Shown here piece after piece: positions 1 to 8,867 of a stretch of 64,000 nucleotides of DNA. How positions within the stretch are numbered: the first letter of the stretch is position 1; each line of letters begins with the position of its first letter. The DNA is taken from assembly GCA_030272155.1 (NCBI GenBank), contig CP126200.1, positions 3,286,001 through 3,350,000 of the forward strand, in the 5' to 3' direction. A program made the translations under genes and the position numbers. The stretch is from Tetradesmus obliquus. Lineage: Eukaryota > Chlorophyta > Chlorophyceae > Sphaeropleales > Scenedesmaceae. The notes under the pieces were generated by a model. It saw nothing but the letters and a program-made list of their open reading frames with translations, was not told the origin of the DNA and ran no database searches.

Positions 1-674
1 TGGAAACTCACTGGCCGGCTAAAATTCCTACTGGACAATTTTATCCCGGACGTTCCATGCCCAAGCATGTTAGGCCCTTACATGCCTAGGACTGACATAC
101 GAAAATAAGCGCAGCGGCCTTCGATGCGCCCCGACGGTTGAATTTCGCTCCGGGCCGCCTCGTGGCCCATTCTGGAAATGTGCTAGGTGTGCTTCCTGAA
201 AGTTCATTCATTGTTATATCTCTTTGTAAAATGTTGATGTATCAAATTTGAAGCCGTACGAATGTCCTGGGGGCAGGATGCGGGTTGGCACGGGTGTCTG
301 TGAACCGCCACTGGAAACTCACTGGCCGGCTAAAATTCCTACTGGACGATTTTATCCCGGACGTTCCATGCCCAAGCATATTAGGCCCTCACATGCCTAG
401 GACTGACGTACGAAAATAAGCGCAGCGGCCTTCGATGCGCCCCGACGGTTGAATTTTCGCTCCGGCCCGCCTCGTGGCCCATCATGGAAATGTGCTAGGT
501 GTGCTTCCTGAAAGTTCATTCATTGTTATATCTCTTTGTAAAATGTTGATGTATCAAGTTTGAAGCCGTACGAATGTCCTGGGGGCAGGATGCGGGTTGG
601 CACGGGTGTCTGTGAACCGCCACTGGAAACTCACTGGCCGGCTAAAATTCCTACTGGGCGATTTTATCCCGGAC

Positions 675-675
<1 letters not shown>
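1..675. repeat. 312-bp satellite monomers, unit 1
   Basis: The word GCCGTACGAATGTCCTGG starts at 253 and again at 565, giving a 312-bp monomer. Copies are 1-252 (partial), 253-564 and 565-675 (cut by a poly-T tract after CCCGGACG). Monomers differ by scattered substitutions, for example GGACAATTTT versus GGACGATTTT. No coding potential is visible. Confidence 0.9.
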
Positions 676-709
<34 letters not shown>

Positions 710-1013
710 AAGCAAGAACGTTACAAGGGCTGACCTAAATAACTGTGCACTTGCTCCATAAAAAGATCCATTGAGAGAGTGAGGCAACCTGTTCCGCACT
801 CACTCCACAGGTCTCTTGTACCAAGAGACGCTGTCACACGATCATGCAGACAGCCCCTTGCGGAGCAGCCCCGAAAGGCATCCAGGACCTGACCGAGTGC
901 CCAGACTCCACTAAAATCACAGTCGCGCAATGACGTCCTGTGATGTGTGACAGACCGTGATTGGCCCTTGAAACAAAATTTGTCCATGACGTAACTGTCA
1001 GCTATCACTGCAT
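676..1013 (-). mobile_element. 5'-truncated LINE fragment (3' UTR), nested host of later insertions
   Basis: Read on the minus strand, this is the 3' UTR of the same LINE as copies A and B, ending in CGTTCTTGCTTC followed by an A-tract (T676-708 on plus). It continues after the interruptions at 1174-1218 and 1247-1322, matching the 3' UTR of copy A (1705-1830). It is repeated at 6586-6923 and about 8288-8632. Confidence 0.85.
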
Positions 1014-1173
1014 GATCGTGTGACAGCGTCTCTTGGTACAAGAGACCTGTGGAGTGAGTGCGGAACAGGTTGCCTCATTCTCTCAATGGATCTTTTTATG
1101 GAGCAAGTGCACAGTTATTTAGGTCCGCCCTTGTAACGTTCTTGCTTCAAAAAAAAAAAAAAAAAAAAAAAAA
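1014..1173 (+). mobile_element. 160-bp LINE 3'-end insertion, opposite orientation, with target-site duplication
   Basis: The last ~135 bp of the LINE 3' UTR plus an A-tract (1149-1173) lie in plus orientation inside the minus-oriented fragment. They are flanked by GCTATCACTGCAT at 1001-1013 and again at 1174-1186. The equivalent stretch in LINE A (about 1711-1725, CTATCGCTGCATGG) is uninterrupted. The same insertion is in units 2 (6924-7086) and 3. It is a 5'-truncated retrotransposition event. Confidence 0.85.
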
Positions 1174-1218
1174 GCTATCACTGCATGGTGACTTGTACAC
1201 CTCTACAAGCTGCACTTT

Positions 1219-1246
1219 TAGCGTTCTTGCTTCAAAAAAAAAAAAA
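1219..1246 (+). mobile_element. Minimal LINE insertion: 12 nt of 3' end plus A13
   Basis: The segment TAGCGTTCTTGCTTC followed by 13 A is flanked by GCTGCACTTT at 1209-1218 and 1247-1256. LINE A at about 1744-1760 has the unbroken site (AAGCTGCACTTTACAGG). The inserted sequence keeps only the last 12 nt of the LINE before the A-tail. A copy lies at about 7133-7160 in unit 2. Confidence 0.8.
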
Positions 1247-1374
1247 GCTGCACTTTACAGGCAGCATTACGACACCTACACAAGACGCCTATTAATAGGT
1301 GACGGATTGTCGACACAGACAATCGACTGTGATTTTAGTGGAGTCTGGGCACTCGGTCAGGTCCTGGATGCCTT

Positions 1375-1382
1375 TCAGGGCT

Positions 1383-1386
<4 letters not shown>
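1375..1386. repeat. Target-site duplication of LINE A, left copy
   Basis: TCAGGGCTGCTC directly precedes the poly-T of LINE A and recurs at 5586-5597 after its truncated 5' end. The uninterrupted locus at 7288-7299 carries it once. Confidence 0.9.
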
Positions 1387-1415
<29 letters not shown>

Positions 1416-1517
1416 GAAGCAAGAACGTTACAAGGGCGGACCTAAATAACCGTGCACTTGCTCCATAAAAAGATCCATTGAGAGAATGAGGCAACCTGTT
1501 CCGCACTCACTCCACAG

Positions 1518-1536
1518 GTCTCTTGTACCAAGAGAC
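1518..1536 (-). other. Conserved hairpin in LINE 3' UTR
   Basis: On the minus strand GTCTCTTGGTACAAGAGAC can fold into an 8-bp stem with a 3-nt loop, about 100 nt from the A-tail. The same element is at 811-829 and in every other fragment long enough to include it. One lineage has GTCTCTTGGTGAAAGAGAC (about 5628-5646), which keeps a 7-bp stem. A role in recognition by reverse transcriptase is inference. Confidence 0.6.
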
Positions 1537-2204
1537 GCTGTCACACGATCATGCAGACAGCCCCTTGCGGAGCAGCCCCGAAAGGCATCCAGGACCTGAC
1601 CGAGTGCCCAGACTCCACTAAAATCACAGTCGCGCAATGACGTCCTGTGATGTGTGACAGACCGTGACTGGCCCTTGAAACAAAAACTGTCAGCATAGTG
1701 TAACTGTTATCTATCGCTGCATGGTGACTTGCACACCTCTAAAAGCTGCACTTTACAGGCAGCATTACGACACCTACACAAGACGCCTATTAATAGGTGA
1801 CGGATTGTCGACACAGACAATCCCCACCTGACTATTCATAGACTCTCCACTTCATGCAAAGCACATCCTGCTACTGACCGAACATACACCTATGAGATAT
1901 GTGGCATTCTGTAGGAAATGACACCACCTCAGGCACACAAAGCCACACACACACAAACTAATCCACACATGCTGCACACATCCTCGTACACTGCTACCCA
2001 CACGCACGCATACATAACGTACTCTGCTACCCACTCACATGCATACATAACGTATCCCGGCCATCAACTTAGCCTTTGCCATACTATTTTGCAACACATC
2101 ACAACGAGGAACGACGGCCACTACTCCAACGAACGCATTGTACACCCCGCCCGAACCGTCAAAACAGACCACCACGCCTCGTAGACCCGTGCCCAATCCA
2201 TCCC

Positions 2205-3627
2205 TCACATGCCAGCCGCGCTGGCCCGAACCTTGATGCGCCCATTTGCGCCCATCCTATACAGTGCTCCCCACTTCTGCTCAAAGTCAACAAGTTTGAT
2301 CTCAGGCGACCTTCCCTGCAGCCATGCAAACGGTATCCCACAACCTATCCTAACATCTACTTCCACCCTATCCCACTCCCTCTGAATTTGCTGCCGCAGC
2401 TCTGCCAGAAACCTACACGCCACAGCCTTAGTAGCGTATGATGAGCTGCCCGGCTCGCCAGTTGTACCCCGTTGACTGCCCATGCTGCTGCTGTTGCTGC
2501 TGCTGTCCTCTGCATCGCTGATGCCGTGGCTCTGAGATTGAGAATTGCTGCCTGCATTGCGGCTGCCGCTGCCATCGCTGCCATCTGCACTGGCCACAAT
2601 CACGCCAGCCCTGATGCTGCTGCAGCGCACCACCCAAATGGACTCCAGCAGCAGCAGACGCAGCTGCGTCCACATCTGCTGCTGCCCTGCTGGCGGGGCC
2701 CACACACTGAAGTCATCCAGCAGCAGCAGACGGCTGTTATTAACAGGGACCACTGCTCCGGGCTGCACACGCTGCCACACCTGTTGCGCGTACCACTGCC
2801 ACGCTGCTGCAGCTACAGGGCACTCCACTAACAAGTGGGTGAGGGTCTCCAGTTGCTGCGGCTGCTGGCACTGCTGTGCTGGGCAGGTAAAGTGAGCCGG
2901 CGCGTGTCTGCTGGATGCCAGCATGCGCCGTGCGCCTACCTTCACTCCTGCATGCAGAAGCCGCCAGCCAAACACTCGCAGCCGCCTCGGCAGCTGGGTG
3001 TCTTTTAGCCGCTGATAACTCGCCACCCAGCGGTGCTGCATGGCATTGGCAGCACCCATGGAGTGAGTGATCGGGTCCAGTAGATCATTGTGTGCTGGGC
3101 AGCTGATGCGCTGCTGTTGCTGCTCCTGTTGCTGCCGTTGAGCCGTGACTACTGCTGCTGCTGTTGCCGCGCGCTGTCTTGGCAGCTCCCGCTCCCTGGA
3201 CGGATCCATCCAGGACGCATGGTAAGCCGCCATCATAGCTGCGTCGCTAAACCGCTGGCTGCCACTGCTGCTGCTGCTACGATTGCCAGGCGCCTCGCTA
3301 TTTTGCTGCATTTGCTGGAAGGACCGTTTCTGAGCTGCCTCCATCTCCTGCAAGCCGTCCTGTGGCGCCTCAGCACCCAGGCGGTTGCGCCACAGGCGCG
3401 GGCGCATGCCGACACCTGATAGCCATCCCTCTTTGCACTGCCGACTGCATTGCTCCTGCAGCAGCCTGCATGTTGCCACCTTTGGCGTGAACTGCAGCAA
3501 GCTGACAGCAAACCCCATCCCCCATACACTAGGATCTACGCGAATGTCTGCCCAAGCCCCCACCAGGTACCATGACGGCGTGCTTCGCGATTGCTGCTGC
3601 TGCTGCTGTTGCTGGTGCTGTCCTTGG

Positions 3628-3690
<63 letters not shown>

Positions 3691-5585
3691 CCCTGGTGGT
3701 GCTGCTGCTGCTGCTGCTGCTGCTGCCGTTCCTGTTGTTGCTGCTGTCGCGGCTGCTGCTGTTGCCATGCAGCTGGCTGCTGCAGCTGCTGCTGCTGACG
3801 TTCCTGTTGTTGCTGCTGTCGTGGCTGCCGCTGTTGCCGTGCTGCTGGCTGCTGCCGCTGTTGCTGCTGCTGCTGCCGCTGCTGCCGCTGCTGTTGTTGC
3901 CGCTGAAATGCAGGGTGCGGCACTGCTGTTACATCTACCACACAACATGGCGCCCATTGGAGGGCTGCTGTGTCCATTAGGACAGCTGTTGTGGCCTTCA
4001 AGCTGCCATCCTGCTGCACCTTGTAGCACTTGGTGGTGCCGTCGTGCTGCAACTGTTGTGCCCACTGTTGCTGCGTGTCGGTCTGCCATGCACCTGTGCT
4101 GCCCTCCCGCAGAGTGTGCAGCCATGCCGGCGGCAGCACAATGCCATCTTGCTGCGGCTGTCCAGTTAGCTGCTGCTGCACCTGCCCCAGTGTGGTGCCT
4201 GCGCCGTGGCGCAGCTGAGCAGGGAGGGCACCGGCTGCTGCCAACATCTGCCCATCTGAGCTGCTGCCCACGCTGTGGTTCCCCACCAGCAGCTCAAGCT
4301 GGATCTGCTGGCTGGTCATGGCGCTGTGCTCGACGTGCCTGTGAATGCCCACGCTTTGCAGCGCCTCTATGTATGCTGATAGGCGCAGCGGCAGCCTGCC
4401 GCCCCTGGCGGCAGCCTGCAGCGGCGCCTTTGATCGCTGCACCAACGCTGCCTCCCCTAGTCCTGGCAGTGCGTGGCGCAGGTTGGCCCGCATGAAGGCC
4501 TTCCATGGGGCTCGCCGCGGCGACAGCAATGCTGCTGCTGTACGTGCCTGCATTGCTGTGGCGTGCGCCCTGACATCCACCTGCCTCATTCCGCCCATGC
4601 TGAAAGGCAGGCTGGCCACTGCTGCCGGAGGGCTTTCATTCCACTGCCGGATGTTGGCTTCTCGAGCGCAGCCCTGCTCTGTCACAAACCCTAAGAGGCG
4701 GCGGTGCATCCTGGCCATGATATCTACTGGGACTGGCACGAACTGCGCATGATAGGTGATGCAAGATGCCATCATCTGCTGCGCAACTGCGCAGCGCCCC
4801 AAATAGCTGAGATTCTGCCGTGCCCACTGCCGCGCCCGGTATGTGATGGTTTGCAGGCGCTGCGTGTACAGCGCTGCTGCATGCGGCTCTGCGCCTGCTG
4901 CTGACAGCAGCAGACCCAGGTGCCTGATCGGGTGTAGTGCTGTATCATGGAACGGTATCTGCGTGGCTGGATCTACCCCTACAAACGGCTGCTGCGTGCC
5001 CACTTCCATGCCCTGGCACTTGCTGACTCCCAGCTTGGCGCCACTCGCTGCACAAAACGGCTGTACTGCTTTCCTCACCAGCACAGCAACGCCTTGCCTG
5101 CTGGCGGCGTGCAGGGTGGTGTCGTCTGCATGCTGCATGCTGCAGGGTGCTGCTGAGCCGTCGGGCATGCTGATGCTGTCCACTTCCCCTGCTGCTTGCA
5201 GCGCTCTGCATTTGGCCGCCAGCGGCTGCGCTGCTAGCACATACAGCAGCGGGCTGAGTGGGCTGCCCTGCGCGCAGCCAGAGGGGATGTCAAACACCCT
5301 GCTGAGGTGGCCGCCGTTGAACACGATGCGGCCCTGTGTGCCTGCCAGCAGCAGCTGTACCCACCTACGCATGCCTGGCGGGAACTGCATTGCTGCCATG
5401 CACTTCATCAGCCATTCCCTGTCTAGCCTGTCATAGGCCTTCTCAAAATCCAGAAACAAAATGCAGCCGGGCTGCTGCTGCGTCCTGAGGAAGTCAACTT
5501 CCTCCAGGTGCAGCAGCACATTGTCTGCAATGTCCCTGCCTGGAACAAACGCTGTCTGAGTGCTGTCCACGACGCTGTCCAGCAC
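2205..5585 (-). CDS. LINE ORF2 fragment: reverse transcriptase with Gln-rich linker and zinc knuckle
   Basis: The frame is open for 1126 codons up to the insertion junction, so its true N-terminus is lost and the first Met is not a real start. Reverse-transcriptase motifs are TAFVPGRDIADN (residues 11-22), FLDFEKAYD (about 44-52), GCAQGSPLSPLLY (about 103-115) and the catalytic box QHADDTT (about 151), where His replaces the usual Tyr or Phe but both Asp remain. A Gln-rich stretch (about residues 560-680, CTG runs at 3595-3900 on plus) separates these from a C-terminal CPAQQC...HLLVEC zinc knuckle (about 895-920) typical of plant and algal L1-like ORF2. It would copy element RNA, but lacks the endonuclease. 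Confidence 0.9.
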
Positions 5586-5597
5586 TCAGGGCTGCTC
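5586..5597. repeat. Target-site duplication of LINE A, right copy
   Basis: TCAGGGCTGCTC follows the last LINE-coding base at 5585. The flanking CGCACGGGGC continues the interrupted unit as at 7300 onward. Confidence 0.9.
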
Positions 5598-5739
5598 CGC
5601 ACGGGGCTGTCTGCATGATCGTGTGACAGCGTCTCTTGGTGAAAGAGACCTGTGGGGTGAGTGCGGAACAGGTTGCCTCACTCTCTCAACGGATCTTTTT
5701 ATGGAGCAAGTGCACAGTTATTTAGGTCAGCCCTTGTAA

Positions 5740-5797
5740 CGTTCTTGCTTCAAAAAAAAAACAAAAAAAACGTTCTTGCTTCAAAAACAAAAAAAAA
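5740..5797 (+). mobile_element. Doubled LINE 3' tail
   Basis: A plus-strand LINE fragment (1325-1386 joined to 5598-5770 across LINE A) ends with CGTTCTTGCTTC and an A-tract containing one C. A second CGTTCTTGCTTC (5771-5782) and second A-rich tract follow at once. The second tail looks like another minimal insertion into the first A-tract. It is repeated at about 7442-7499. Confidence 0.7.
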
Positions 5798-5851
5798 TGC
5801 AGGCAGCCCCGTGCGGAGCAGCCTCGAAAGGCATCCAGGACCTGACCGAGT

Positions 5852-6584
5852 GCCCGTACGAATGTCCTGGGGCAGGATGCGGGTTGGCACGGGTGTCTGT
5901 GAACCGCCACTGGAAACTCACTGGCCGGCTAAAATTCCTACTGGACAATTTTATCCCGGACGTTCCATGCCCAAGCATGTTAGGCCCTTACATGCCTAGG
6001 ACTGACATACGAAAATAAGCGCAGCGGCCTTCGATGCGCCCCGACGGTTGAATTTCGCTCCGGGCCGCCTCGTGGCCCATTCTGGAAATGTGCTAGGTGT
6101 GCTTCCTGAAAGTTCATTCATTGTTATATCTCTTTGTAAAATGTTGATGTATCAAATTTGAAGCCGTACGAATGTCCTGGGGGCAGGATGCGGGTTGGCA
6201 CGGGTGTCTGTGAACCGCCACTGGAAACTCACTGGCCGGCTAAAATTCCTACTGGACGATTTTATCCCGGACGTTCCATGCCCAAGCATATTAGGCCCTC
6301 ACATGCCTAGGACTGACGTACGAAAATAAGCGCAGCGGCCTTCGATGCGCCCCGACGGTTGAATTTTCGCTCCGGCCCGCCTCGTGGCCCATCATGGAAA
6401 TGTGCTAGGTGTGCTTCCTGAAAGTTCATTCATTGTTATATCTCTTTGTAAAATGTTGATGTATCAAGTTTGAAGCCGTACGAATGTCCTGGGGGCAGGA
6501 TGCGGGTTGGCACGGGTGTCTGTGAACCGCCACTGGAAACTCACTGGCCGGCTAAAATTCCTACTGGGCGATTTTATCCCGGAC

Positions 6585-6585
<1 letters not shown>
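5852..6585. repeat. 312-bp satellite monomers, unit 2
   Basis: Monomers are 5852-6162 (311 bp, one G fewer in the GGGGG run), 6163-6474 and a truncated 6475-6585 that ends at the same CCCGGACG/poly-T junction as in unit 1. Confidence 0.9.
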
Positions 6586-6619
<34 letters not shown>

Positions 6620-7058
6620 AAGCAAGAACGTTACAAGGGCTGACCTAAATAACTGTGCACTTGCTCCATAAAAAGATCCATTGAGAGAGTGAGGCAACCT
6701 GTTCCGCACTCACTCCACAGGTCTCTTGTACCAAGAGACGCTGTCACACGATCATGCAGACAGCCCCTTGCGGAGCAGCCCCGAAAGGCATCCAGGACCT
6801 GACCGAGTGCCCAGACTCCACTAAAATCACAGTCGCGCAATGACGTCCTGTGATGTGTGACAGACCGTGATTGGCCCTTGAAACAAAATTTGTCCATGAC
6901 GTAACTGTCAGCTATCACTGCATGATCGTGTGACAGCGTCTCTTGGTACAAGAGACCTGTGGAGTGAGTGCGGAACAGGTTGCCTCATTCTCTCAATGGA
7001 TCTTTTTATGGAGCAAGTGCACAGTTATTTAGGTCCGCCCTTGTAACGTTCTTGCTTC

Positions 7059-7090
<32 letters not shown>

Positions 7091-7287
7091 TCACTGCATG
7101 GTGACTTGTACACCTCTACAAGCTGCACTTTTAGCGTTCTTGCTTCAAAAAAAAAAAAAGCTGCACTTTACAGGCAGCATTACGACACCTACACAAGACG
7201 CCTATTAATAGGTGACGGATTGTCGACACAGACAATCGACTGTGATTTTAGTGGAGTCTGGGCACTCGGTCAGGTCCTGGATGCCTT

Positions 7288-8286
7288 TCAGGGCTGCTCC
7301 GCACGGGGCTGTCTGCATGATCGTGTGACAGCGTCTCTTGGTGAAAGAGACCTGTGGGGTGAGTGCGGAACAGGTTGCCTCACTCTCTCAACGGATCTTT
7401 TTATGGAGCAAGTGCACAGTTATTTAGGTCAGCCCTTGTAACGTTCTTGCTTCAAAAAAAAAACAAAAAAAACGTTCTTGCTTCAAAAACAAAAAAAAAT
7501 GCAGGCAGCCCCGTGCGGAGCAGCCTCGAAAGGCATCCAGGACCTGACCGAGTGCCCGTACGAATGTCCTGGGGCAGGATGCGGGTTGGCACGGGTGTCT
7601 GTGAACCGCCACTGGAAACTCACTGGCCGGCTAAAATTCCTACTGGACAATTTTATCCCGGACGTTCCATGCCCAAGCATGTTAGGCCCTTACATGCCTA
7701 GGACTGACATACGAAAATAAGCGCAGCGGCCTTCGATGCGCCCCGACGGTTGAATTTCGCTCCGGGCCGCCTCGTGGCCCATTCTGGAAATGTGCTAGGT
7801 GTGCTTCCTGAAAGTTCATTCATTGTTATATCTCTTTGTAAAATGTTGATGTATCAAATTTGAAGCCGTACGAATGTCCTGGGGGCAGGATGCGGGTTGG
7901 CACGGGTGTCTGTGAACCGCCACTGGAAACTCACTGGCCGGCTAAAATTCCTACTGGACGATTTTATCCCGGACGTTCCATGCCCAAGCATATTAGGCCC
8001 TCACATGCCTAGGACTGACGTACGAAAATAAGCGCAGCGGCCTTCGATGCGCCCCGACGGTTGAATTTTCGCTCCGGCCCGCCTCGTGGCCCATCATGGA
8101 AATGTGCTAGGTGTGCTTCCTGAAAGTTCATTCATTGTTATATCTCTTTGTAAAATGTTGATGTATCAAGTTTGAAGCCGTACGAATGTCCTGGGGGCAG
8201 GATGCGGGTTGGCACGGGTGTCTGTGAACCGCCACTGGAAACTCACTGGCCGGCTAAAATTCCTACTGGGCGATTTTATCCCGGAC

Positions 8287-8328
<42 letters not shown>

Positions 8329-8767
8329 AAGCAAGAACGTTACAAGGGCTGACCTAAATAACTGTGCACTTGCTCCATAAAAAGATCCATTGAGAGAGTG
8401 AGGCAACCTGTTCCGCACTCACTCCACAGGTCTCTTGTACCAAGAGACGCTGTCACACGATCATGCAGACAGCCCCTTGCGGAGCAGCCCCGAAAGGCAT
8501 CCAGGACCTGACCGAGTGCCCAGACTCCACTAAAATCACAGTCGCGCAATGACGTCCTGTGATGTGTGACAGACCGTGATTGGCCCTTGAAACAAAATTT
8601 GTCCATGACGTAACTGTCAGCTATCACTGCATGATCGTGTGACAGCGTCTCTTGGTACAAGAGACCTGTGGAGTGAGTGCGGAACAGGTTGCCTCATTCT
8701 CTCAATGGATCTTTTTATGGAGCAAGTGCACAGTTATTTAGGTCCGCCCTTGTAACGTTCTTGCTTC

Positions 8768-8798
<31 letters not shown>

Positions 8799-8834
8799 TC
8801 ACTGCATGGTGACTTGTACACCTCTACAAGCTGC

Positions 8835-8836
<2 letters not shown>
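7288..8836. repeat. Higher-order repeat unit 3, cut off by LINE copy B
   Basis: Third copy of the 1.70-kb unit. It follows unit 2 base for base through the satellite monomers (7554-8289), a longer poly-T tract and the nested LINE fragment (insertion ending in an A-tract near 8794). It stops inside the word GCTGCACTTT at 8837, where the poly-T of LINE copy B begins. The array does not resume after copy B. Confidence 0.88.
7554..8287. repeat. 312-bp satellite monomers, unit 3
   Basis: Monomers are 7554-7864, 7865-8176 and a truncated 8177-8287, again ending at the CCCGGACG/poly-T junction. The phase is the same in all three units, so the poly-T insertion predates amplification of the 1.70-kb unit. 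Confidence 0.9.

Positions 8837-8867
<31 letters not shown>

Larger units (their letters stand above)
1..1386. repeat. Higher-order repeat unit 1 (satellite plus nested LINE fragments), left-truncated by the window
   Basis: This stretch recurs at 5911-7296 (shift 5910) and again further right. The shift equals the length of LINE copy A plus its 12-bp duplication plus about 1699, so the underlying tandem period is about 1.70 kb. The unit has satellite monomers at 1-675, a poly-T tract at 676-708, then LINE 3'-end fragments in both orientations up to 1386, where LINE copy A has landed. I see no host gene. The short frames here are translations of repeats. Confidence 0.9.
1387..5585 (-). mobile_element. 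LINE (non-LTR retrotransposon) copy A, 5'-truncated
   Basis: On the minus strand the element runs from 5585 to a 29-nt A-tail (T1387-1415). It has one long reading frame (2205-5585) and a ~790-bp 3' UTR ending CGTTCTTGCTTC. It is flanked by TCAGGGCTGCTC at 1375-1386 and 5586-5597, a 12-bp target-site duplication. The empty site is intact at 7288-7299. The 5' end starts inside the reverse transcriptase, so the endonuclease and any ORF1 are missing, as expected of incomplete target-primed reverse transcription. The self-nesting habit and A-tail recall Zepp-type L1-like elements of green algae; the clade is inferred, not tested. Confidence 0.92.
5598..7287. repeat. Higher-order repeat unit 2 (about 1.70 kb)
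   Basis: This unit is nearly identical to the next one (7288 on, shift 1702, later 1709 because homopolymers differ) and to unit 1. It holds the 3' part of a plus-strand LINE fragment with a double A-tail (5598-5797), 2.4 satellite monomers (5852-6590), a poly-T tract (6586-6618) and the nested LINE fragments. At 7288-7299 the sequence runs uninterrupted through the point where LINE A is inserted in unit 1. Confidence 0.9.

Noticed and set aside
253-680. Possible CRISPR-like or phage direct repeats
   Set aside because: The period is 312 bp with no unique spacers, in eukaryotic DNA. It is a satellite.
554-1041. Short frames with poly-Lys or poly-Phe that recur in several places
   Set aside because: They are translations of LINE 3' UTR and A-tails, repeated because the DNA is repeated.
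1325-1386. tRNA-like (A/B box) promoter of a SINE in the LINE tail
   Set aside because: GGTCAGGTCC loosely resembles a B box, but no A box sits at the right distance and the same sequence is part of the LINE 3' UTR.
3572-4495. Long plus-strand frame of mostly Ala, and the parallel Leu- and Cys-rich frames
   Set aside because: These are translations of the antisense of the LINE Gln-rich linker (CTG runs). They have no domain and no splice context.
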